Of a stretch of 64,000 nucleotides of DNA, positions 1 through 8,020 are shown piece by piece. The stretch is taken from assembly GCA_963709155.1 (NCBI GenBank), contig CAVPVD010000007.1:1550001-1614000 (forward strand), written 5' to 3'. How positions within the stretch are numbered: the stretch's first letter is position 1; every line of letters begins with the position of its first letter. This stretch comes from Bog-159 sp963709155 (GTDB taxonomy: Bacteria; Acidobacteriota; Terriglobia; Bryobacterales; Bryobacteraceae). Both the position numbers and the translations under genes were made by a program. The notes below the pieces were generated by a model that was not told the DNA's origin, ran no database searches, and worked only from the letters and a program-made list of their open reading frames with translations.

Positions 1-1334
1 CTACCGCCGCGCTGGCCGAGACTCCATCGAGCTTGCAGTTTGCATACACAGCGGGCGGCGCGGTTCCCGCGGCGGATTCCATCCAGATCACAAATAGCGG
101 CACCGGGACGCTGGCGTGGACCGCCAGTGCGAGTCAGTCCTGGCTGAGTTTGTCAGCCACCTCCGGCACCGCGCCGTCGACAGTTTCGGTGTCGGTCACG
201 CCCGCGTCTCTGGCCGCGGGGACTTACAGCGGCACAGTGACTATAACCGCTTCGGGCGCAACCAACAGTCCCATAACGGTGGCCGTCTCACTAACGGTCA
301 CCGCGTCAACGCCCGTAGCCACGTTGGCGGTAACTCCCCAGTCACTCAGTTTCAGCTACGCCGTAGGCAGCGCCGCGCCGGCCGCGCAGACGGTCTCCAT
401 CACGAACACGGGCTCCGGTACACTCTCGTGGACCGCCTCGTCGAGCGTATTCTGGGCCAGTGTGTCGGCATCGTCAGGGAGCGCGCCCGCCACATTATCG
501 ATCTCCGTGAACCCGGCCAACCTGGCGGCCGGGACCTATACCGGCGATGTGCAGATCACCGCGGCCGGCGCGACCGGCAGTCCAGCCTCAGTCGCCTTGA
601 CGATGATCGTGCAGGGCACGCAGCCGGCGGGCACCATCACCAGCGTATCGAATGCCGGAAGCTATCAGCCGGCGATCGCGTCGGCGGGCTGGGTTTCCAT
701 TTTTGGCACGAACCTGTCCACCAGCACCCTAACCTGGGGCAGCAGCGATTTCGTAAATGGTCTGCTGCCGACCTCTCTCGATGGAGTTTCGGTGACGATC
801 AATGGTATCCCCGCCTACGTGGAGTACATCAGCCCGACGCAGATCAATGTGCTGGCGCCGGACGACTCCACCACCGGGTCCGTCCAGGTGCAGGTGACCG
901 CGGCCGGCCAGCAGAGCATTAGCGTTGCGGCGCAGAAGCAGCAGTTCGCACCGTCGTTCTTCACGTTCGATAACGGCAAGTATGTGGCGGCCCTGCACAA
1001 TGCGGATTACAGCTACGTGGGCGCATCCGGGCTGTTCGCGGGCGCCACGCCGGCCCAGCCAGGAGAAGTGGTCCTGCTGTACGGCACCGGATTCGGCCCC
1101 ACAAACCCGGCGCTACCTACGGCCAATTTGGTCACCACGTCGGAGCCCCTGGCGAATACGGTTCAAATCACCATTGGGGGCGTAACGGCAAACGCGATTT
1201 TCAGTGGATTGACCGAATCGGGACTGTACCAGTTCGACGTTACCGTGCCCAGCCTCCCATCGGGCGACGCCGCAGTAACGGCCAGCATCGGCGGCGTCGA
1301 AACGCAATCCGGGGTTTCGATCACGATTCAATAG
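1..1334 (+). CDS. Secreted BACON-repeat protein with C-terminal TIGR03437-like domain (5' partial)
   Basis: The frame is open to the left window edge (first full codon at base 3), so the N-terminus, probably with a signal peptide, is missing. Two Ig-like BACON repeats are visible. Each carries an SGTGTL/GSGTLSWTAS strand, a W-L-S or W-A-S segment, and the ending NLAAGTYxGxVxI. From about residue 210 a different module begins (SNAGSYQPAIASAGWVSIFG) and runs through SPTQINVLAP and LYGTGFGPTNP to the end. This resembles the C-terminal domain TIGR03437 that is common in Solibacter. Such proteins are extracellular and are thought to bind carbohydrate or other surface ligands; no catalytic residues are seen. 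An array of hairpins follows the stop codon. Confidence 0.8.
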   Translation, partial: TAALAETPSSLQFAYTAGGAVPAADSIQITNSGTGTLAWTASASQSWLSLSATSGTAPSTVSVSVTPASLAAGTYSGTVTITASGATNSPITVAVSLTVTASTPVATLAVTPQSLSFSYAVGSAAPAAQTVSITNTGSGTLSWTASSSVFWASVSASSGSAPATLSISVNPANLAAGTYTGDVQITAAGATGSPASVALTMIVQGTQPAGTITSVSNAGSYQPAIASAGWVSIFGTNLSTSTLTWGSSDFVNGLLPTSLDGVSVTINGIPAYVEYISPTQINVLAPDDSTTGSVQVQVTAAGQQSISVAAQKQQFAPSFFTFDNGKYVAALHNADYSYVGASGLFAGATPAQPGEVVLLYGTGFGPTNPALPTANLVTTSEPLANTVQITIGGVTANAIFSGLTESGLYQFDVTVPSLPSGDAAVTASIGGVETQSGVSITIQ

Positions 1335-1359
1335 CCAACCCATTAAACACAATTGGAGG

Positions 1360-1434
1360 GCGGCCAATCTTGGCCGCAGCCGCCTTTTCAGGCGGCTAGC
1401 CGGCTGAAAGCCGGCTGCGGGCAGGATTGCCCGC
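1360..1434. repeat. Array of four adjacent hairpins
   Basis: Four near-perfect inverted repeats follow one another almost without gaps: 1360-1377, 1379-1396, 1398-1416 and 1417-1434. Each has a 6-7 base GC-rich stem and a short A/T-rich loop (AATCTT, TTTTCA, TGAAA, AGGATT). The stems differ from each other, so this is a run of separate palindromes and not a tandem duplication. It lies between the stop of the BACON gene and the start of the aldo/keto reductase gene. It may terminate transcription or protect mRNA 3' ends, and it resembles the third hairpin of the dispersed repeat near 30040. Confidence 0.7.
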
Positions 1435-1478
1435 CCCACAAGGCGAAGCGAGCGGCCACGTTATCATAAATAACGGAC

Positions 1479-2438
1479 ATGCAAACCAAGCAATTAGGCA
1501 ACAGCGACATGCACATCACGCCGATCGGCATCGGCGCGTGGGCGATGGGCGGCGGCGGTTGGGCTTTCGGCTGGGGACCGCAGGACGACGATGAATCCGT
1601 GGCGGCCATTCACGCCGGGCTGGACGCGGGCATTAACTGGATCGACACGGCCTCGGTTTACGGCCTGGGCCATTCCGAAGAAGTGGTGGCGCGCGCGCTC
1701 AAGAACCGCTCCCGCAAACCGTACGTCTTCACCAAGTGCGAGCGCGTCTGGAACGAACGGCGTGAAATCGGCAAGAGTCTGAAGGCCGATTCCATCCGCC
1801 GTGAAGTGGAAGCCAGCCTGCGCCGTCTGCAGGTGGATGTCATCGACCTTTATCAGATACATTGGCCCGAACCCGACGAGGATATCGAAGAAGGCTGGAC
1901 CACGATGGCGCAGCTTCAGCGCGAGGGCAAGGTGCGCTGGATCGGCGTCTCCAATTTCAACGTGCCGCAGTTGCGCCGCGCGCAGGCCATCGCGCCCATT
2001 ACGTCGTTGCAGCCTCCGTATTCGATGCTCTCGCCGGAAATCGAGGAAACGGTTCTGCCTTATACGCAGGCAAATGGCATCGGCGTGATCGTTTATTCGC
2101 CGATGAAATCCGGCCTGCTGTCGGGAGCCATGACGCGCGAGCGCATCGCCGCCATGCCGGCCGACGATTTCCGGCAGCGCACGCCGCAATTCCAGGAGCC
2201 GCGGCTGACGCGTAATCTGGCACTCGCCGGATTGCTGAAGGATATCGGGCAGCGTCACGGCCGCACTGCCGGCGAAGTGGCGATTGCCTGGACGCTACGG
2301 CACCCGGCGGTGACGGCGGCGATCGTCGGGATGCGCTCGGCAAAGCAGACGCAGGGCGTGATCGGCGCGGCGGATTTCCGGCTCAGCGCGGACGAAGTAA
2401 GTGAGGTCGAGCACTTCCTGCACGCTCCCGCCGCATAG
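1479..2438 (+). CDS. Aldo/keto reductase
   Basis: A 319-residue NAD(P)H-dependent oxidoreductase with a TIM-barrel fold. It reduces aldehydes or ketones in the cytoplasm; the substrate is unknown. The family tetrad is readable as Asp56 and Tyr61 (WIDTASVYG), Lys86 (VFTKCERVW) and His128 (YQIHWPE). The C-terminal cofactor region VAIAWTLRHPAVTAAIVGMRS is also present. Length and start are normal for the family. A CATAAA-like -10 hexamer ends 8 bases before the ATG, so the transcript may be leaderless. No functional partner is adjacent. Confidence 0.9.
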   Translation: MQTKQLGNSDMHITPIGIGAWAMGGGGWAFGWGPQDDDESVAAIHAGLDAGINWIDTASVYGLGHSEEVVARALKNRSRKPYVFTKCERVWNERREIGKSLKADSIRREVEASLRRLQVDVIDLYQIHWPEPDEDIEEGWTTMAQLQREGKVRWIGVSNFNVPQLRRAQAIAPITSLQPPYSMLSPEIEETVLPYTQANGIGVIVYSPMKSGLLSGAMTRERIAAMPADDFRQRTPQFQEPRLTRNLALAGLLKDIGQRHGRTAGEVAIAWTLRHPAVTAAIVGMRSAKQTQGVIGAADFRLSADEVSEVEHFLHAPAA

Positions 2439-2555
2439 GCAAGCCGGTTCGTACGTCTCCCTACAGCAGTCCACGGGTCGGGTGTAACCCCGAGTCAACG
2501 CCCGTCATCGAGTCACTAAGGGCGTGCTAAGCGGCCTGACGCCGGGGCTTGACCG

Positions 2556-3509
2556 ATGAAAAAATCGGATGTGCTGCGAGTGTGGGGACGCGTGCTGCGC
2601 GGACGGAGTCCCTTCCTCTCGATCGAGATCACCAAGGAATGCCCGCTGCGCTGCCCCGGCTGCTACGCATACACGCCGGACCATCTCGGCACGGCCACTA
2701 CGCTCCGGCAGCTAGCCGATTATCGGGGCCCGGATTTAGTCACTGCCACGCTGGCGTTGGCGCGGCGCGTCCGCCCGATACACATCTCGATCGTAGGTGG
2801 CGAGCCGCTGGTCCGGTATCGGGAGCTCTGCGAGATCCTGCCGCAGCTCGACCGCATGGGAATCGAGGTGCAACTGGTCACCAGCGCCGTGCGTCCGATT
2901 CCCGAAGAGTGGAACTCCATCCCGTCTCTGCACTTGGTAGTCTCGATCGACGGACTGGCGCCGGAGCATGACCGGCGGCGCGCCCCGGCGACTTACGACC
3001 GCATCCTCAAACACATCGCCCGGCAGCGCATCACCGTACATTGCACGGTCACCAGGCAGATGCTGGAACGGCCGGGATACCTCGCGGAATTCAGCCGGTT
3101 CTGGTCGCGCCGGCCGGAAGTCCGGCAGATCTGGTTCAGCACTTACACACCGCAGGAAGGCGAGCTCTCGCCGGAGCGGCTGACGCGGCCGGACCGCGAG
3201 GTCCTTTTCGCACAGTTATCCGAAGTGGCCGCGGAGTTCCCGAAGGTACACCTCCCGCGGATGGTGCTGGAAGCTTTCCGCCACCCGCCGCGCTCGCCGG
3301 GTGAGTGTACTTTCGCGCGCCTGACCACCTGTCTTTCGGCCGACCTGAAAACGCACATCGGCCCGTGCCAGTTGGGCGGCAAGCCGGTTTGCGAGGAATG
3401 CGGCTGTCTGGCCTCGCTTGGGATGCACGCGGTAGCCCGCGTGAAGCTGGGCGGCATCCTTCCGCTCTCCGCGATCCTCAACGCATCGATCGGCCGGATC
3501 GCTATATAA
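2556..3509 (+). CDS. Radical SAM protein
   Basis: A 317-residue protein with the radical SAM cluster motif CX3CX2C at Cys29, Cys33 and Cys36 (ECPLRCPGCYAY). The SAM-binding GGEP-type element follows (ISIVGGEPLVRYREL). The C-terminal third has six more cysteines (251, 259, 271, 279, 282, 284), which could hold an auxiliary iron-sulfur cluster as in SPASM/twitch enzymes, though the spacing is not a textbook SPASM pattern. Substrate unknown: no small peptide precursor or partner maturase is next to it. It ends 22 bases before the cytochrome gene. Confidence 0.85.
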   Translation: MKKSDVLRVWGRVLRGRSPFLSIEITKECPLRCPGCYAYTPDHLGTATTLRQLADYRGPDLVTATLALARRVRPIHISIVGGEPLVRYRELCEILPQLDRMGIEVQLVTSAVRPIPEEWNSIPSLHLVVSIDGLAPEHDRRRAPATYDRILKHIARQRITVHCTVTRQMLERPGYLAEFSRFWSRRPEVRQIWFSTYTPQEGELSPERLTRPDREVLFAQLSEVAAEFPKVHLPRMVLEAFRHPPRSPGECTFARLTTCLSADLKTHIGPCQLGGKPVCEECGCLASLGMHAVARVKLGGILPLSAILNASIGRIAI

Positions 3510-3510
3510 T
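3505..3510 (+). promoter_or_regulatory. Putative -10 box (TATAAT)
   Basis: A consensus TATAAT overlaps the stop of the radical SAM gene and lies 22 bases before the start of the DUF1549 cytochrome gene. No good -35 hexamer is visible at 17 +/- 1 bases upstream, so this is a weak call. Confidence 0.3.
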
Positions 3511-3531
3511 TGTGGACCGGCACTCCATCGC

Positions 3532-5874
3532 ATGCATTTTTCCCGCATCATTCGCGCGGCGGCTCTGCTCGCCTTGCCGGGCCTGGCCCAGGCAGTGGAC
3601 TTCGCTACCGAGGTGCATCCCATCCTGGCCGCGCGATGCGCCCCTTGTCATAGCGGAACGAAGCCCGCAGCCGGCCTGTCGCTCGCCAGCCGCGCGGCGG
3701 CCATCGCCGGCGGCGCCAGCGGTCCGGCAATCGTGCCCGGGGATAGCGCCGCCAGCCTTTTGATGCAAAAAATATCCGGGCAGCGCGGCGCCACGATGCC
3801 GGCTTCAGGAGAGCCGCTGACGGCCGCGCAGATTGCGACTCTGCGCGCATGGATCGACGGCGGCGCGGTTTGGCCGGAAATTGCACCCCAGCCCGCCGGT
3901 CGCGCCGGGCCGGGCACGGAGGGCATTCCGCCGCGCCAGCTGGAGCTGCCCGCGGGCACCGAACCGCATCCTGTAGACCGCTTCATCGCGGCCTATTTCC
4001 TGAGGCATGGCATCGCCTTTCCCGCCACGGCTCCCGACACTCGATTCGCCCGCCGCGTCTACTTCGATCTATGGGGTTTGCCCCCGTCGCCGTCCCAACT
4101 GGAAGCCTTCGTGCACGACCGCGATCCCGGCAAACGCGCACGCCTCATAGATACGCTGCTGGCGGACTCCAGACCCTACGCGGAACACTGGATCAGTTGG
4201 TGGAACGATTTGTTGCGCAACGATCCGGGCAGCAACTACGCGGGCGAACGCAAGTCCATCACCGACTGGCTGCTGGGCGCGCTGCGGCAGAATCTGTCTT
4301 ACGACCGGATGATCGCCGCGCTGGTGAACCCGGTCGATAAAACCGGCCCGGATGGTTTCCTGATCGGCGTCAACTGGCGCGGCGATATCAACGCCAGCCA
4401 GACGCCTTACATGCAGGCCGCGCAAAACACCGCGCAGGTTTTCCTGGGGATCAATCTGAAGTGCGCGTCTTGCCACGACAGCTTTATCAACCGCTACAAG
4501 CTACGCGAGTCGTATGGCATGGCGGCATTGTTCGCGCCGCAGAGCCGGTTGGAACTGGTGCGCTGCGACGTCAGGACCGGCCAGTACACCGGGCCGCAAC
4601 TACTCTATCCGGAGTTGGGTACCGTGCCGGAGGATGCCTCGCTCGCCGCCCGGCACGCGGCCGCCGCGCAATTCTTCACCGATCCACGCAACGGAAGAGT
4701 GGCCCGCACCATCGTCAATCGCTATTGGCGGAAGTTGTTCGGCCATGGGCTGGTGGAACCGGTGGACGAAATGGATGGCGAACCGTGGAACGCGGACCTG
4801 CTCGACTGGCTGGCCTCCGATTTCACCGCGCACGGCAGCGATCTGAAATACCTGCTGCGGCTGCTCATGACTTCAAAGGCGTATCAACTGACGGCGGCCG
4901 CCAGCGCCGAGCAGCCCGAGAAACCCTACGTGTTTCGCGGACCGGAGGTGCGTCGTCTCTCGGCCGAGGAATTCGCCGATACGGTATCGGCCGTTACCGG
5001 GGAATGGCGCTTGTTCGAGAAAGACCCCGAGAAGGAAAAGGAGGCTATTCCGGCCCGCGATTGGCGGTTTAAGGCATCTCCGCTGGCGCTGGCGTTGGGC
5101 CGGCCGATTCGCGACCAGGTCTTCACCACGCGCGACGATCGACCGACCACGTTTCAGGCGCTTGAACTGGTGAACGGCGCGAGCCTCGAGAACACGCTGC
5201 GCCGCGGCGCGCTGCGCTTATTGGGCCAGCTCCCGGCGGCGCCCGAAAACCTCTTCGATAGCGGCAAATTAAGAAAAGGAGCAGTGAGTTTCGACGTGGA
5301 TATTTCCGGCCTGAAAAAGCTGTGGCTGCTGGAGGAGGATGCCGGCTCCTACGATCCCGCGCGCACGGTGGCAGGCTGGGTCCGCGTGGAATTCTTCGGC
5401 CCGCAAGGCGTCCGGGATCTGGCCGACCTGGCGCCCGCCGGGTTCAGGCAGCAGGCGCTGACCGCACAAAAAGAGCCTGCCGGCGAAGCGCTCACGATGC
5501 CTCCCGGCAGCCGCATCGTGATTCCGATCGAGGGCGCCGGTTACGTCCGGATACGTGGCCGCGTAGCCCTCGACGACCGCTCCACGACCGATGACATCGA
5601 GGGCGCGGTCCGGTTTTTCATTTTCGGCGCGGAGCCCGACAGCGAGCGGCTGGTACGGGTCTCCAGCCAGCCCCCGGCGCCGGACCCTCCGCGCTTCAAG
5701 AGCGTCAGCCTGGCGAGCGACCAGCTTTATTTGCAACTTTTCGCGCGAAAACCGAACCCGGCGGAGGCGCGCTTCGTAAGGAACTATTTTGCGGGCGGGA
5801 AAATGTCGCCGGCGGCCTTGGAGGATCTTCTGTGGAGTTTATTGCTGCATCCCGAGTTTCAATACTTGTATTAG
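3532..5874 (+). CDS. DUF1549/DUF1553 cytochrome c-like protein (PSCyt1 type)
   Basis: A 780-residue exported protein with a signal peptide (RIIRAAALLALPGLAQA). The N-terminal planctomycete-type cytochrome domain has one haem-binding CxxCH at Cys36-His40 (CAPCH). DUF1549 follows (DRFIAAYFLRHGIAF through YFDLWGLPPSP), with another CxxCH at Cys311-His315 (CASCH). A DUF1553 region lies after it (IVNRYWRKLFGHGLVEPVDEMDG). Family members are usually paired with DUF1501 proteins, and one lies downstream here. They are thought to act in the periplasm in electron transfer or polymer degradation; the exact reaction is unknown. The 3' end overlaps the start of the next gene by 43 bases, so translation is probably coupled. 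Confidence 0.85.
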   Translation: MHFSRIIRAAALLALPGLAQAVDFATEVHPILAARCAPCHSGTKPAAGLSLASRAAAIAGGASGPAIVPGDSAASLLMQKISGQRGATMPASGEPLTAAQIATLRAWIDGGAVWPEIAPQPAGRAGPGTEGIPPRQLELPAGTEPHPVDRFIAAYFLRHGIAFPATAPDTRFARRVYFDLWGLPPSPSQLEAFVHDRDPGKRARLIDTLLADSRPYAEHWISWWNDLLRNDPGSNYAGERKSITDWLLGALRQNLSYDRMIAALVNPVDKTGPDGFLIGVNWRGDINASQTPYMQAAQNTAQVFLGINLKCASCHDSFINRYKLRESYGMAALFAPQSRLELVRCDVRTGQYTGPQLLYPELGTVPEDASLAARHAAAAQFFTDPRNGRVARTIVNRYWRKLFGHGLVEPVDEMDGEPWNADLLDWLASDFTAHGSDLKYLLRLLMTSKAYQLTAAASAEQPEKPYVFRGPEVRRLSAEEFADTVSAVTGEWRLFEKDPEKEKEAIPARDWRFKASPLALALGRPIRDQVFTTRDDRPTTFQALELVNGASLENTLRRGALRLLGQLPAAPENLFDSGKLRKGAVSFDVDISGLKKLWLLEEDAGSYDPARTVAGWVRVEFFGPQGVRDLADLAPAGFRQQALTAQKEPAGEALTMPPGSRIVIPIEGAGYVRIRGRVALDDRSTTDDIEGAVRFFIFGAEPDSERLVRVSSQPPAPDPPRFKSVSLASDQLYLQLFARKPNPAEARFVRNYFAGGKMSPAALEDLLWSLLLHPEFQYLY

Positions 5875-7643
5875 CGAGCTGCGCGGCGGGTTGGGCGCAA
5901 ACCGCGGACGCCGGAAGCGCGGTGTATGGGAAGCATTGCGCGCAATGCCACGATAAAGGCGTGGGCCGCGCGCCCCAACTTCTGGTGCTGAGCCTGTCCA
6001 CTCCGGAGCAGGTCCTGGCGGCGCTGACCACCGGCAAGATGGCGGACCAGGGCAAGGCGCTTACCCCCGCGGAAGCGCGCTCGGTGGCCATGTTCGTCAC
6101 CGGCGGCAAGTCTTTCGGCACGGCCGAAGCCCCCAAGGAAGGCAACTGTGCCGAGCCTGCGCCGGCTTTCGATAAGCCCTTCGCCGGCCCCTATTGGAAT
6201 GGCTGGGGGGTAGACGTCCGCAACCGGCGCATGCAGCCCGCGGACATGGCCGGCCTCCGCGCGGAGCAGGTGCCGCAATTGAAGCTGAAATGGGCCTTCG
6301 GCTTCCCCGGCGTGAGCAAGGCAAACGCGCAGCCCACCGTGGTGGGAGGGCGCATCTTCGCCGGCAGCGACTCAGGCAAAGTCTATTCGCTCGACGCCAA
6401 TACGGGATGCATTTATTGGACTTTCAAAGCCGACCGGGCGGTGCGCAGCGCCATCAGCATTGGACCGGTGGGCGCGAAGTGGGTAGCGTATTTCGGCGAC
6501 CAGCATGCGCAAGCCTACGCGGTGGATGCGGCCAGCGGCACACTGCTGTGGAAAGTGCGCGTGGACGAACATCCCGCCGCCATGATCACCGGCGCGCCCG
6601 CGCTCTACGAGGGGCGGCTTTATGTCCCGACGTCATCTTTCGAAGAGGTCACCGGCCCCGGGCCGAAATACGAATGCTGCAAGTTTCGCGGCGCGGTGAC
6701 CGCGCTCGATGCCGCCACGGGCAAGCAAATCTGGAAGAGCTACACCATCGCGGAGGAGCCGCATCCCACGCGCAAGAACAAGCAGGGCACCCAGCTTTGG
6801 GGACCCTCCGGCGCGGGCGTATGGTCGTCGCCCACTATCGATGCCCGGAAGCACGCCGTCTATGTCGTCACTGGCGACGCTTATTCCGATCCGCCGGCGC
6901 GCACCAGCGATGCGTTCCTGGCGTTCGATATGGACACCGGGAAAATGCTTTGGTCGCGCCAGTTGACCGAGGGTGACGCCTATCTCGTGGGCTGCCCTAC
7001 CGGCGATAATTGCCCGGAGAAGACCGGGCCGGACTTCGATTTCGGCTGCTCGCCGAACCTGGTAGATCTGCCCAACGGTAAGCGCGCGTTGGTGTCCGGG
7101 CAGAAATCCGGTATGGTGCATGCGCTCGATCCGGACGCGCAGGGCGAAGTGTTGTGGAGCGTGCGCGTGGGCCGCGGCGGCCCGCTAGGTGGAGTGCAGT
7201 GGGGCAACGCGTCGGATAGCCAGAACGTCTACGCGGCGGTTTCGGACCATTTCGCCACACCGAATCTGAAAGAAGGCGGCGGGATGTTCGCGCTGAAACT
7301 CGCGACCGGCGAGCGCGTGTGGTCCACGCCCGCGCCGCCATGCGATAAGCCCAACTGCAGCCCGGCGCAGTCATCGGCGGTGACGCTGATTCCGGGCGTG
7401 GCTTTCTCGGGATCGCTGGATGGCCACCTACGCGCGTACTCGACCGCCGATGGCCGGATCGTGTGGGATATCGACACCGCCATTGAGTATCAAGCCGTGA
7501 ACGGAGTGAAGGCCAAGGGCGGTTCGCTCGACGGTCCGGGGCCGACGGTGGTGGGCGGCATCTTGTATGTGAATTCCGGATATGGCCAGTTTATGGAAGT
7601 GCCGGGGAACGTGCTGCTGGCTTTCTCGGTAGATGGCAAGTGA
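5832..7643 (+). CDS. PQQ-binding-like beta-propeller dehydrogenase with N-terminal cytochrome c site
   Basis: 603 residues starting at GTG inside the preceding gene; no later in-frame start would keep the signal peptide (VSILVLASCAAGWAQ). A CxxCH at Cys36-His40 (CAQCH) gives a haem c domain. From about residue 130 the chain is a beta-propeller with PQQ-type repeats such as SGKVYSLDANTG, GAVTALDAATGKQIWK, ATGERVWS and SLDGHLRAYSTADGRIVWD. The layout fits polyvinyl-alcohol-dehydrogenase-like quinoproteins: periplasmic alcohol oxidation with electrons passed to the fused haem. The alcohol is unknown and no pqq biosynthesis genes are in the window. Confidence 0.85.
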   Translation: MEFIAASRVSILVLASCAAGWAQTADAGSAVYGKHCAQCHDKGVGRAPQLLVLSLSTPEQVLAALTTGKMADQGKALTPAEARSVAMFVTGGKSFGTAEAPKEGNCAEPAPAFDKPFAGPYWNGWGVDVRNRRMQPADMAGLRAEQVPQLKLKWAFGFPGVSKANAQPTVVGGRIFAGSDSGKVYSLDANTGCIYWTFKADRAVRSAISIGPVGAKWVAYFGDQHAQAYAVDAASGTLLWKVRVDEHPAAMITGAPALYEGRLYVPTSSFEEVTGPGPKYECCKFRGAVTALDAATGKQIWKSYTIAEEPHPTRKNKQGTQLWGPSGAGVWSSPTIDARKHAVYVVTGDAYSDPPARTSDAFLAFDMDTGKMLWSRQLTEGDAYLVGCPTGDNCPEKTGPDFDFGCSPNLVDLPNGKRALVSGQKSGMVHALDPDAQGEVLWSVRVGRGGPLGGVQWGNASDSQNVYAAVSDHFATPNLKEGGGMFALKLATGERVWSTPAPPCDKPNCSPAQSSAVTLIPGVAFSGSLDGHLRAYSTADGRIVWDIDTAIEYQAVNGVKAKGGSLDGPGPTVVGGILYVNSGYGQFMEVPGNVLLAFSVDGK

Positions 7644-7644
7644 G

Positions 7645-8016
7645 ATGATCACTTTCAAAGATGTTCTCAAGACCGCGGCGTCGATGGGGAATATCGAGGA
7701 AAGCACGTCGTACGGGACCCCGGCGCTCAAAGTGAACGGCAAGCTGATCGCGCGTTTGCGGGAGGACGGGGACTCGCTGGTTGTAGGGACGACATTCGAG
7801 GAGCGCGCGGAGATGATGGCCGCCGATCCGGAGACGTACTACATCACCGATCATTACCTGAAATACCCGTGGGTGCTGGTGCGCCTGTCGCGCGTGCATC
7901 CCGACGCGCTGCGGGATCTGCTCGGCCGGGCGTGGCGGCTGGCCACGGCGAGCAAGCCGCGCAAACCCGGACGGGCCGCCGCCCGCACGTCGCGGAGATC
8001 CATATCCGGCCGGTAG
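7645..8016 (+). CDS. MmcQ/YjbR family protein
   Basis: A small protein (123 residues from the ATG one base after the previous stop; an in-frame ATG also exists at 7633). MmcQ/YjbR features are the N-terminal helix ITFKDVLKTAASMG, the strand YGTPALKVNGKLIARL, and the YITDHYLKYPWVLVRLSRV segment before a C-terminal helix. The fold resembles a double-wing DNA-binding domain, but the molecular role is not established. The basic tail (KPRKPGRAAARTSRR) fits nucleic-acid binding. It sits between the PQQ and DUF1501 genes and is probably cotranscribed with them. Confidence 0.8.
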   Translation: MITFKDVLKTAASMGNIEESTSYGTPALKVNGKLIARLREDGDSLVVGTTFEERAEMMAADPETYYITDHYLKYPWVLVRLSRVHPDALRDLLGRAWRLATASKPRKPGRAAARTSRRSISGR

Positions 8017-8020
8017 TAAT

